A DNA stretch of 12,900 nt from Chloroflexi bacterium RBG_16_56_11 (GCA_001796865.1 MGNQ01000044.1:1719-14618); one strand, 5' to 3'; positions 1 through 7,075 are shown, counted from the first letter of the stretch. Made by a program: numbers and translations. Notes: a model not told the origin generated them from the letters alone.

Positions 1-371
1 CCATCTTCCCCGGGGCTGGTATTTTGAGTAACCTCGAGTTCCTGCCGGACAGGAGTGTTATAAGCGGCCCCATCGGCGGGGCTGCCGGCTTTCTCTTCTT
101 TTTCATCGTCGTCCTTATCACCCCGAAGGGCATGGGAATGGGCGATGTCAAGCTGGCGACCCTTATCGGGCTCGTTACCGGCTTTCCGTTCGTCGCGGTT
201 GCCCTGCTTATCGGAATTCTTCTCGGGGGTATCGTGGCCGTGGTATTGCTGGCCTTTAGAATCAAGGGTCGGAAAGACGCCATTCCTTATGGCACTTTCC
301 TCGCCATCGGTCCCATCGTGACGCTCCTCTGGGGACGGCCCATCTTCGACTGGTACGTGGGCCTCGTGTAA
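1..371 (+). CDS. Type IV prepilin peptidase (A24 family), C-terminal part
   Basis: The gene is cut by the left edge; its reading frame is open from base 3 and ends at TAA 369-371. The visible part is very hydrophobic, with at least three membrane segments. It carries the GxGD signature of aspartic prepilin peptidases (GMGMGDVKL, encoded near 150-176), which contains the second catalytic aspartate. A conserved IPYGTFLAIGP stretch follows in the last third. These membrane enzymes cleave the leader peptide of type IV pilins and pseudopilins, and some also methylate the new N-terminus. The first catalytic aspartate and any N-terminal cysteine zinc motif lie outside the window, so I cannot tell a full PilD-type enzyme from a short TadV/FlaK-type one. 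The neighbouring genes visible here are not pilus genes. Confidence 0.88.
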   Translation, partial: IFPGAGILSNLEFLPDRSVISGPIGGAAGFLFFFIVVLITPKGMGMGDVKLATLIGLVTGFPFVAVALLIGILLGGIVAVVLLAFRIKGRKDAIPYGTFLAIGPIVTLLWGRPIFDWYVGLV

Positions 372-394
372 TCCTTGGCACGCCCTTTACGAGT

Positions 395-423
395 TTGACA
401 GTCGTACAGGCCAGCAGTACAAT
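395..423 (+). promoter_or_regulatory. Sigma-70-type promoter of the winged-helix gene
   Basis: A perfect -35 box TTGACA (395-400) is followed by a 17-base spacer and a -10 box TACAAT (418-423), one mismatch from consensus. Transcription would start near 430-432, almost on the ATG at 432, and there is no Shine-Dalgarno sequence. The geometry matches the promoter at 3230-3258. Confidence 0.8.
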
Positions 424-431
424 AGTCCTGT

Positions 432-767
432 ATGAAGATGGGACTTTCTGGTAAGTACCCCGCCGGAATCGACCCCACCCAGCGTCTGGCGGTCAGCCGG
501 CGGCGCTCCAATATCGAGATCATCGCCGACATGCTCCGGGTCGGCGAGAGCGGCGCCGGCAAGACGGAAATCATGTACACGGCCAACATGAGCTACAGCC
601 AGATTCAGAAATACCTGGATTACCTGGTGGGACACGGTTTCATCATCCGCGTGAAACTTGACGACACGATGGTAGCCTACCAGGTCACCGAAAGTGGCCT
701 CCGCCTCCTCAAAGCCATTGACTCCCTGATGCAGATGCTCGCCCCGGAAAAAGAACCCGGCATCTAG
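432..767 (+). CDS. Winged-helix DNA-binding protein, archaeal (Sso10a-like) type
   Basis: This is a 111-residue basic protein. Residues about 27-97 read as a winged helix. Helix 1 is NIEIIADMLRV. A recognition-helix region follows: TEIMYTANMSYSQIQKYLDYL, near residues 45-65. Then come GHGFI, a beta wing (RVKLDDTMVAYQVT) and a closing helix ESGLRLLKAIDSL. This order is that of the archaeal winged-helix family (Pfam HTH_45, Sso10a/ArnR-like), which also occurs in some bacteria. It probably acts as a small transcriptional regulator; its target is unknown. ATG 432 sits 8 bases after a -10 box with no ribosome binding site, so a leaderless message is likely; ATG 438 is an alternative start. It is monocistronic, closed by the terminator at 793-820. 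GESGAGKT at residues 38-45 resembles a P-loop but is probably chance. Confidence 0.85.
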   Translation: MKMGLSGKYPAGIDPTQRLAVSRRRSNIEIIADMLRVGESGAGKTEIMYTANMSYSQIQKYLDYLVGHGFIIRVKLDDTMVAYQVTESGLRLLKAIDSLMQMLAPEKEPGI

Positions 768-792
768 GCGGTCAAGCCCGACCTGGCGACTA

Positions 793-820
793 CCCGGAGA
801 TAGCTCTCCGGGTTTTTTTA
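793..820 (+). terminator. Rho-independent terminator
   Basis: A perfect 8-bp stem, CCCGGAGA (793-800) and TCTCCGGG (805-812), has a 4-base loop (TAGC) and is followed at once by seven T residues (813-819). It ends the transcript of the winged-helix gene 25 bases after the stop codon. Confidence 0.93.
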
Positions 821-1001
821 TTCATCAATCCTCCCAACCTGCCGCAGCTTCCCGCCAGCTTAACGAAACCTTTACCAAAACTTTATATTTCCTTTATTAC
901 TTTTATATTTAAATTTATGCCCCGGTGATAGACTGAGTGTAACAATTAATTAAAAGATATTGGACTTTTAAAGCTGTTTTTCCGAGGTTTGAAAGAAAAC
1001 G
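821..1001. other. AT-rich intergenic region
   Basis: No gene is seen here. Bases 861-970 are much richer in A and T than the surroundings. They hold two copies of TTTATATTT (882-890 and 902-910) exactly 20 bases apart, and a run AACAATTAATTAAAAG (941-956). Several weak -10-like boxes occur, but none has a convincing -35 at the right distance. The region presumably contains the promoter for the gene at 1002. Confidence 0.5.
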
Positions 1002-1346
1002 ATGAGAAGAACCCTGCTGCTGGATGAAGACGACCTGATTATGGTGGTCAAAGAAGACGTCGTTAAAATGATCGACGAGAACCGGGGCGAGATGACCCGC
1101 ACCGAGTTCGTTAACTACCTTATCCAGTGCCAGCTCCATGAGCACCAGAACCAGAGTCGGTATACCTCGCGGCAGGAGTTTGAGGCCTTCTCCCAGAAAA
1201 TCACCGATTTGCTCCATAATTTCCTGCAGTTCTTCGTCAGCTACGGCCTGGCCATGGGCCGGGGACAGCCCGACTTCGACATCGATGAACTGAAGCGGCA
1301 GCTGGAGTCTTTTTACAAGGGCAACGAAGAAACTACCGAGCCTTAA
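1002..1346 (+). CDS. Small hypothetical protein with ribbon-helix-helix-like N-terminus
   Basis: This is a 114-residue, mostly helical, charged protein that I do not recognise by name. Residues about 10-45 (VVKEDVVKMIDENRG, then MTRTEFVNYLIQCQL) follow the pattern of a CopG/Arc-type ribbon-helix-helix: a helix ending in a turn, then an M-T/S-R-T/S-E-F segment starting the second helix. The rest (about 55-105) is predicted helical, with amphipathic segments (FSQKITDLLHNFLQFF and IDELKRQLESFYKG). It has no membrane segment, signal peptide or cysteine motif. ATG 1002 is the only usable start, because TGA lies in frame at 990. The nearest Shine-Dalgarno-like string, GAGG 984-987, is rather far away (14 bases). 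It lies 154 bases upstream of the GH3 gene on the same strand, so regulation of that gene is possible but is only an inference from position. Confidence 0.72.
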   Translation: MRRTLLLDEDDLIMVVKEDVVKMIDENRGEMTRTEFVNYLIQCQLHEHQNQSRYTSRQEFEAFSQKITDLLHNFLQFFVSYGLAMGRGQPDFDIDELKRQLESFYKGNEETTEP

Positions 1347-1402
1347 CTCGTCGATATCTGGCATCCAATCATTTTGCCTCTTTTTCCTTTCATTTAGGTG
1401 TA

Positions 1403-1424
1403 TAGAACTATGTTCTAGAACATA
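1403..1424. promoter_or_regulatory. Nested palindrome, candidate operator of the GH3 gene
   Basis: Bases 1409-1424 (TATGTTCTAGAACATA) form a perfect 16-bp palindrome. Its left half also pairs with an upstream half-site: TAGAAC (1403-1408), TAT, GTTCTA (1412-1417). The half-site TAGAAC therefore occurs at 1403 and 1416, with an inverted copy between them. CATAAT (1421-1426) resembles a -10 box and overlaps the right arm, but no good -35 is visible. There is no T tract, so it is not a terminator. It lies 77-98 bases before the GH3 start. Confidence 0.6.
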
Positions 1425-1500
1425 ATCACTTCCCAAGCTAGCCGATATATCATAGTCTTTTTGTGTATTCCCGTTTGAGGAATTAGCTTGAGAGGTGCTT

Positions 1501-3186
1501 ATGCCGACGGCTGTAGAGCTGCTGCGCCAGGGCCGGACTGAAGAGTTGTGGCAAATGTGCTGCGGCTTTCTCAGCCTTAACATCAATGAGTTCATGGACA
1601 TCCAGGAGCGGCTCCTTCTCAAGCAGTTGGACCTGCTCAACCATAGCCCTCTCGGCGCGAAAATCCTGCGGGGCGCCCGGCCCAAGACGCTGGATGAGTT
1701 CCGGCGCCTGGCACCGCTGACCACTTACAAAGACTATTGCCCGGAGCTCCTCGAAAAAGAAGAAGACATCTTGCCGTCGAAGTCGGCGCTGTGGGTGCAC
1801 ACCTCGGGATGGAGCGGGGAATACCCGCACAAGTGGATTCCGATGACGGCGGACTATGCCCGAGAGCTCAGCGTATCACTGTACGGAATCGGGATGCTCT
1901 CCTGCTGCAACGGCTGGGGCGACGTTTCCCGCATCCCTGACCACATTAAGCTGCTGTATTCCGTGGCTCCCAGGCCATATATCTCCGGTACCTTTGCCGA
2001 TGTATTACGGCTACAGACCCCGCTGCATTATATGCCCACTATCGAGCAGTCCGAAGGCCTGTCTTTTGAAGAAAGGTTGAAGCTCGGTTTTCAGCAGGCA
2101 ATGTCGGAAGGTCTCGACTACTTCTTCGGTATTTCTCTCGTCCTGGTTAACGTCGGCGAGAAGCTACGCGACTCGTCAGGCGGGCTCAATATTCGGCCCT
2201 TCCTGAAAAGCCCCAGGGCCTTGTTGAGGCTGGCCCGGGGCAAGGTCAGGAGCCGCCTCGCCAGGCGCGCGTTATTGCCGAAGGACATCTGGACGTTGCG
2301 GGGCATCATCGGCAGCGGCGTGGATAGCTGGATATACAAGGATAAAATCAAGGAGCTCTGGGGGAGACATCCGCTGGACCTCTATTCGTGTACCGAGGGC
2401 GGCGTCATCGCCACGCAGACCTGGGACTATGACGGCATGACCTTTTTCCCCAACCTGAATTTCCTGGAGTTCATCCCGGAGGACGAACAGCTTAAGTGGC
2501 AGATGGACAGCAGTTACAAACCAAAGACCCTGTTGCTCAACGAGGTCGAGGCGGGAGAGAAATATGAAATAGTTATCACCAACTTCCACGGCGGTGCCAT
2601 GACCAGGTACCGGATCGGCGATATGGTTAAAATCACCGCTTTGCGTAATGAGAAGCTGGGTATAAAAATCCCGCAGATGGCTTTCGAACGCCGCGTCGAT
2701 GACTTCATCAACTTCTATGTCGTCGCCCTTACGGAAAAGAGTATCTGGCAGGCGCTGGAAAGCACCGGAGTCCCTTACGTGGACTGGATAGCTTACAAGG
2801 ACGCCGAAAACCTGACGTTGAACATCGGCCTCGAGCTCAAAGACGGCTACCCGGCTGATACCGAGGCCATCGCCAGCCTGATATATAAGAAGGTGCTAAA
2901 CCCTGATAACAACATCTCCGCGGCCCCGTCCGAGCAAAATGATTTGACGGATATGGCGGATTTCAAGATAAAGGTTGACCTCTTGCCCAAAGGGACTTTC
3001 GCCGGGTACATCGCCAGGAAGCAGGCTGAAGGCGCTGATTTGGCCCATCTTAAGCCGCCCCACGTTAATCCCTCGGAAAAGGTCCTCTCGATTCTCACGG
3101 CGGAGACCGAAGAGACTATCATTGTCACCAAGGCCGGCGCCCGGACGAGCCGGAAGTCGAGTGCGGAAAAGGCCAAAATTTCCTAG
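1501..3186 (+). CDS. GH3-family acyl-acid amido synthetase (ANL superfamily)
   Basis: This 561-residue protein belongs to the GH3 family (annotated as 'GH3 auxin-responsive promoter'). In plants, GH3 enzymes adenylate a carboxylic acid such as indole-acetate or jasmonate and join it to an amino acid. All three nucleotide-binding motifs are visible: motif 1, TSGWSGEYPHKW (residues 101-112); motif 2, YSCTEGG (295-301); and motif 3, RYRIGD (369-374). The C-terminal subdomain follows from about 395. Length fits the family. The last 20 residues are rich in K, R, S and A and look disordered. No membrane segment or signal is seen, so it is probably cytoplasmic. I chose ATG 1501 because AGAGG (1491-1495) lies 5 bases before it; an in-frame GTG at 1495 would have no spacing. 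The bacterial substrate cannot be read from sequence, and no auxin pathway is implied. Confidence 0.88.
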   Translation: MPTAVELLRQGRTEELWQMCCGFLSLNINEFMDIQERLLLKQLDLLNHSPLGAKILRGARPKTLDEFRRLAPLTTYKDYCPELLEKEEDILPSKSALWVHTSGWSGEYPHKWIPMTADYARELSVSLYGIGMLSCCNGWGDVSRIPDHIKLLYSVAPRPYISGTFADVLRLQTPLHYMPTIEQSEGLSFEERLKLGFQQAMSEGLDYFFGISLVLVNVGEKLRDSSGGLNIRPFLKSPRALLRLARGKVRSRLARRALLPKDIWTLRGIIGSGVDSWIYKDKIKELWGRHPLDLYSCTEGGVIATQTWDYDGMTFFPNLNFLEFIPEDEQLKWQMDSSYKPKTLLLNEVEAGEKYEIVITNFHGGAMTRYRIGDMVKITALRNEKLGIKIPQMAFERRVDDFINFYVVALTEKSIWQALESTGVPYVDWIAYKDAENLTLNIGLELKDGYPADTEAIASLIYKKVLNPDNNISAAPSEQNDLTDMADFKIKVDLLPKGTFAGYIARKQAEGADLAHLKPPHVNPSEKVLSILTAETEETIIVTKAGARTSRKSSAEKAKIS

Positions 3187-3229
3187 TACTTTAGTCTCCT
3201 TACCTTGGTTCTCTTACTTTAGTTACCTA

Positions 3230-3258
3230 TTGACAGTCTTCACGTTTGGTCAGATAAT
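3230..3258 (+). promoter_or_regulatory. Sigma-70-type promoter of the GGDEF/HD-GYP gene
   Basis: A perfect TTGACA (3230-3235), a 17-base spacer and GATAAT (3253-3258) stand directly before the gene. Transcription would start at about 3265-3267, at or within two bases of ATG 3267. No Shine-Dalgarno sequence is present. Confidence 0.8.
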
Positions 3259-3266
3259 TCCCATAT

Positions 3267-6200
3267 ATGAATGTGTATGCTTTGGCGCCTTTAGTCGCCA
3301 CCATTGCGTATATTCCCCTGCTCATCACCACCGCCAGCAGCCGGCCGTGGCAAAAAAGGCACATCCTGTTCTTCTTGTTCCTGTTGGCGGCCATGTCCTG
3401 GAGCCTTGTCATCTACCTGTATCGCAGTAATTTGTTCCCGGACGCGGGTTCCGCCCTGTTCAAACTCTCCATCGTCCTCTTCTCGGTAATGGCGGTACAG
3501 TTCCACTGTTTTGCGTCTTCTTTTTATCCCAAGGGACAGAAACGCTGGCTCACGTTTGCTTACGCCTCCTTAATTCCTATCACTATTTTCGTGGTGATGG
3601 GGTATGCCACCGGTGAAGTGTATATTGAAGGCGAGTACGTCCGAAGCTCCTATAAAATAGGAGTCGTCTTCGTTTCGGCGCCACTGCTAATCTTCGCTGC
3701 GAGGAACCTCTATGTCTTCAGAAAAATGCTCCGCGACCTTAACAACCCGATACTGCACAATCAAATCCTTGCCCTGATACTGGGCATATTAATCCTGATA
3801 ATATTCACGGTGTTAAGCCTTCCCTCATGGTTTAAAGATTTCCCCATCGCTCACTACGGCAACCTCCTCAACGCCCTGGTTCTGAGCTATGCCGTCATCC
3901 GGCACCAGCTGGTCGATATCAAGCTGGTGTTGCGCCAGGGGACGGCCTGGATTAGCCTGGGTATCATCGGGCTGCTCAGCTACTGGCTGTTATTATCTGT
4001 CCTGCACGGCCTTTTCAACTTCGAAATCGATCTCGTGGCGTCGTTCGTGGCTGCCATGGTCGCCATGATTGTCGCCATATTTATCTACCACGTGAGGGGC
4101 TATTTCTTCGAGTTCATGACCCGCGCCTTCCAGGGTTCAAGCTACGACTACCGTCAGAAACTTAACGATTTTTCTGCGAAAATCCATAATGTATTCAGCC
4201 TGAAGGAGCAGGGGGGCGAGCTGCTTTCTCTACTGGTAAAAGCCAATAATATCAAGCAGGCCTGCCTCCTCTTCCCCGAAGCCGATAGCGATGATTACAC
4301 CGCCCAGTTCATCGAGCCACTGGAGAAGGAAAGCCACCTGGCTGACCTGAAAATAAAAGCCGGTAACCCCATCGTCAAGTACCTGGAAAGGGAGCAAAAG
4401 CCCCTCACCCGGGAAAACCTCACTATCCTCCCCTCGTTTCTGGGTCTCTGGGCGCAGGAAAAAGCGGATATTGACTCTAAAGAGATAGAGCTGTTCATGC
4501 CGCTGATCAGCCGCGACCGCCTTATCGCCATTCTCGTCCTCGGGAAAAAGCACTCCGGCAGGTATACTCTCGAGGACTTCAACATTATCGAGGATGTCAC
4601 CGCCCGGGTTGCAGTGAGCATGGAAAAAGAGTTCCTGCGCGAGCAGCTACGCGAACGTGAAGAGGAGCTTTCGGTTATCAATAGTTCCAGTGTCATCCTG
4701 TCTTCAAGCCTTGATATCCAGGAGATATTCGGCACTTTTATCGAAGAGCTGAAGAAAGTTATCGACGCCCACTGGGCTTCCATCGTACTCATCAAAGACA
4801 CCAGCCTGTGCTGTATGGCACTGTCATCTTCGGAAGGCTCGGTTTACCAGGTAGGGGACATGGTGCCGACGGAAGGCACGGGCACGGGCTGGGTCATTAC
4901 CCATAAGAAATCCTTCGTCGAGTCCGACCTTACCGAGGAGAGGAGCTTCAGCACCGGCGAGCAGTTTTTCCAGTTCGGTCTGCGTACCGTCGTTTATTTA
5001 CCGCTTATCGCCAAGGGTAAGGCCATCGGCAGTTTCATCGTGGCCAGTCACCGTCCTAACGCCTACACCCAGCGGCACATCAAGCTGCTGGAACAGCTGG
5101 CCTCGCAGATTGCCATGCCGCTGGAAAACTCGCAGCTTTATGCCCAGGCGGAGAAAAAGGCTCGCATTGACGAGCTCACCGGCCTGCTGAACCGCCGCTC
5201 CCTAGATGAAATGATTGATAGCGAGATAAGCCGTCATTCGCGTTACGGCGGTTCGTTTTCTCTGGCTATTCTCGACCTCGACTCTTTTAAAGCCTATAAC
5301 GATAATTTCGGTCACCCCGCCGGCGATAGACTCCTCAAGTATGTCGGGCACAATATCAAGGTAGCCGTCAGGACCTCCGACCATGCGTTCCGCTACGGCG
5401 GCGATGAGTTTGCTATCCTGCTGCCGCAGACCACGTCAGAGGCAGCGCTACAGGTTACCGAGCGGGTCCGCCAAAAAATCGCCGAGGAAATGGACTCCGG
5501 CGGTATCCCCGTTTCCGCGAGCATCGGCCTGGCGAGCTGGCCTGATGACGGTATCAGTCACACCGATATCATCGCCGCCGCTGACGTCACCCTTTACCGC
5601 GCCAAGCGCAGCGGCGGGAACAAGAGCTTCTGCGCCTCCGGCACCCTGACTCCCCTTCAGGTCACCGAGTCTATCGTCGACTCCGGTAACAACGTGGATA
5701 GCAAGACCCTCAGCGTGCTGCACGCCCTTTCCGAGACGGTTGATGCCAGGAGTAACCACTCCCATAACCATTCCAAGCGGGTCACCGATTACTCGCTGGC
5801 CCTGGCCAACTCAATGATGCTGGGACAGGACGCGATGGGCCGTCTCGAGACCTGCGCCCTGTTGCATGATATCGGTAAAATCTGTATCAGCGAAGCCATC
5901 CTCAATAAACCCGGCGAGCTGACGCCCGAGGAGTGGCTCCTGATAAAAAGCCACCCGCAGCTGGGTGCCGATATCGCCAAACGCATTCCTCAGCTCACCC
6001 ATTGCGCGGGAGGAATCCTGCACCACCACGAGCGATTTGACGGCTCCGGTTACCCGGACGGCCTGAAAGGCGAGGATATACCCCTGGAATCGCGTATCCT
6101 GGCCATCGCTGACGCCTTTGCCACGATGACCTCCGAGCGGTCTTACTCTGATACACTGACCCTCGAGCACGCCGTGGAAGAGCTCAAACGGTGTGCCGGT

Positions 6201-6287
6201 ACCCAATTTGATCCTGCCATGGTAAGGCAGTTTATTTCAATATGTGAAAAGAACATCGCGGGTTCGCGAAGAAGAATGAGGAGGTAA
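3267..6287 (+). CDS. Membrane sensor with 7TM, GAF, GAF, GGDEF and HD-GYP regions (cyclic di-GMP synthesis and breakdown)
   Basis: This is a 1006-residue bifunctional signalling protein. Residues 1-280 hold about eight or nine hydrophobic segments, resembling the N-terminal 7TM sensor region of some histidine kinases. A GAF-like domain (about 300-455), a short charged coiled coil (455-470) and a second GAF domain (475-625) follow. The GGDEF domain (633-785) has an intact RYGGDEF active loop (GGDEF 711-715) and an RxxD inhibitory-site motif (R702, D705), so it should make cyclic di-GMP and may be product-inhibited. The HD-GYP domain (about 820-1000) has its key parts: H835, LLHDIGK (H867, D868), HHHE (919-922) and GSGYP (926-930). 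It should hydrolyse cyclic di-GMP. Both active sites look usable, so the input domains may decide the net output. The start ATG 3267 follows a promoter directly (leaderless). The stop overlaps the ribosome binding site of the next gene. Confidence 0.93.
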   Translation: MNVYALAPLVATIAYIPLLITTASSRPWQKRHILFFLFLLAAMSWSLVIYLYRSNLFPDAGSALFKLSIVLFSVMAVQFHCFASSFYPKGQKRWLTFAYASLIPITIFVVMGYATGEVYIEGEYVRSSYKIGVVFVSAPLLIFAARNLYVFRKMLRDLNNPILHNQILALILGILILIIFTVLSLPSWFKDFPIAHYGNLLNALVLSYAVIRHQLVDIKLVLRQGTAWISLGIIGLLSYWLLLSVLHGLFNFEIDLVASFVAAMVAMIVAIFIYHVRGYFFEFMTRAFQGSSYDYRQKLNDFSAKIHNVFSLKEQGGELLSLLVKANNIKQACLLFPEADSDDYTAQFIEPLEKESHLADLKIKAGNPIVKYLEREQKPLTRENLTILPSFLGLWAQEKADIDSKEIELFMPLISRDRLIAILVLGKKHSGRYTLEDFNIIEDVTARVAVSMEKEFLREQLREREEELSVINSSSVILSSSLDIQEIFGTFIEELKKVIDAHWASIVLIKDTSLCCMALSSSEGSVYQVGDMVPTEGTGTGWVITHKKSFVESDLTEERSFSTGEQFFQFGLRTVVYLPLIAKGKAIGSFIVASHRPNAYTQRHIKLLEQLASQIAMPLENSQLYAQAEKKARIDELTGLLNRRSLDEMIDSEISRHSRYGGSFSLAILDLDSFKAYNDNFGHPAGDRLLKYVGHNIKVAVRTSDHAFRYGGDEFAILLPQTTSEAALQVTERVRQKIAEEMDSGGIPVSASIGLASWPDDGISHTDIIAAADVTLYRAKRSGGNKSFCASGTLTPLQVTESIVDSGNNVDSKTLSVLHALSETVDARSNHSHNHSKRVTDYSLALANSMMLGQDAMGRLETCALLHDIGKICISEAILNKPGELTPEEWLLIKSHPQLGADIAKRIPQLTHCAGGILHHHERFDGSGYPDGLKGEDIPLESRILAIADAFATMTSERSYSDTLTLEHAVEELKRCAGTQFDPAMVRQFISICEKNIAGSRRRMRR
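6278..6285 (+). promoter_or_regulatory. Ribosome binding site overlapping the previous stop
   Basis: GAGGAGGT (6278-6285) is a near-perfect Shine-Dalgarno sequence that runs into the TAA stop (6285-6287) of the GGDEF/HD-GYP gene. It favours ATG 6296 (10 bases downstream) as the regulator start and implies translational coupling. Confidence 0.75.
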
Positions 6288-6295
6288 ATCCGGTC

Positions 6296-7006
6296 ATGCC
6301 GATTCAACCGGAGAAAAAAGCCATGAACAACTCGGGTAAAATACAGATATTCATCATCAGTCAGCAGTCCCTGTTCCTTCAGGCCGTGGAACAAACCTTT
6401 TCTGACACCCCGGACATCGTGCTGCTGGGGACCACCGGCGTAAGCGAAGAGGTTCTGAAGGCCATCGATAACCTGCCGCCGGATGTTACCCTGCTGGACG
6501 TCGATGGCCAGGTGGAAAACGGACTCGATCTCGCCCGCAAAATCAAGCAGCGTTCACCCAACATCGGCGTTATCGTCCTCACCTCAGCTCCGGACGATAA
6601 CCAGTTATTCCTGGCCCTCAAGGCCCAGGCCGTCGCTTACCTGAGCAAGGAGGTCACCGCGCAGCAGCTCGTCGAGACCGTCCGGCGCGTCGCTAAAGGC
6701 GAGCACCCCATCAACGAAAGCCTTATCACCCGCCCCAAGCTGGCCGAGCACGTTTTACAGCAGTTCCAGGAGCTTTCCTCCCGCAGCGAGTCCGAGGCCT
6801 ATATCTCCCCATTGACTCCTCGGGAAATAGAAATCCTGCAATACATCGCCCAGGGATACCTGAACAAGCAAATCGCCGCCGAGTTGGGTATAAGCGAACA
6901 GACCATCAAGAACCATGTCACGTCCATCCTCCGTAAACTGAACGCCAACGCCCGCACGGAGGCCGTAGTCGTGGCCATCCGGCAGGGACTGATAAAAATA
7001 ACCTGA
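6296..7006 (+). CDS. NarL/LuxR-type response regulator with degenerate receiver
   Basis: This 236-residue protein has a receiver-like domain (about 15-135) and a C-terminal LuxR-type helix-turn-helix (173-233: LTPREIEILQYIAQG, then ELGISEQTIKNHVTSILRKL). The putative phosphorylated aspartate (D68, in LLDVDG), the switch threonine (T96, in VLTS) and the lysine (K118, in YLSKEV) are present. The acidic pair that normally binds magnesium is not: the usual V-D-D-H-P-L-F is replaced by I-S-Q-Q-S-L-F (S22, Q23). Phosphorylation may thus be weak or absent. Two starts are possible: ATG 6296, behind a near-perfect GAGGAGGT, and ATG 6323, with GGAG 9 bases upstream; the second would remove nine residues before the receiver. 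The gene lies 8 bases after the GGDEF/HD-GYP stop, so the two are surely co-transcribed. No histidine kinase gene is nearby. Confidence 0.9.
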   Translation: MPIQPEKKAMNNSGKIQIFIISQQSLFLQAVEQTFSDTPDIVLLGTTGVSEEVLKAIDNLPPDVTLLDVDGQVENGLDLARKIKQRSPNIGVIVLTSAPDDNQLFLALKAQAVAYLSKEVTAQQLVETVRRVAKGEHPINESLITRPKLAEHVLQQFQELSSRSESEAYISPLTPREIEILQYIAQGYLNKQIAAELGISEQTIKNHVTSILRKLNANARTEAVVVAIRQGLIKIT

Positions 7007-7026
7007 TGGGGCACCACCTTCTTTAA

Positions 7027-7075
7027 GGTCACGTCATCCTTATGCGTTGGGGATGACGTGACCGTGTTTTTTTTT
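7027..7075 (+). terminator. Rho-independent terminator
   Basis: A perfect 13-bp stem, GGTCACGTCATCC (7027-7039) and GGATGACGTGACC (7051-7063), has an 11-base loop. After GTG comes a run of nine T residues (7067-7075). It ends the signalling operon 20 bases after the regulator stop. Confidence 0.92.

Noticed and set aside
543..566. P-loop-like GESGAGKT in the winged-helix protein
   Set aside because: It lies between the first helix and the recognition helix of a small winged helix; there is no Walker B motif or NTPase fold around it.
1403..1424. LexA (SOS) box
   Set aside because: GAAC and GTTC halves are present, but their spacing (3 or 2 bases) differs from the 4 bases of Gram-positive boxes, and no such site precedes uvrC.
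1495..1503. GTG 1495 as start of the GH3 gene
   Set aside because: This GTG abuts AGAGG with no spacing and has no other ribosome binding site at a suitable distance; ATG 1501 fits better.
915..1724. Long minus-strand open frame (269 codons)
   Set aside because: It runs antisense through two plus-strand genes and the gap between them, and its product has low-complexity composition with no family features.
2975..3430. Plus-strand frame bridging the GH3 and GGDEF/HD-GYP genes
   Set aside because: It overlaps two well-supported genes in another frame and gives an arginine/proline-rich product with no motif.
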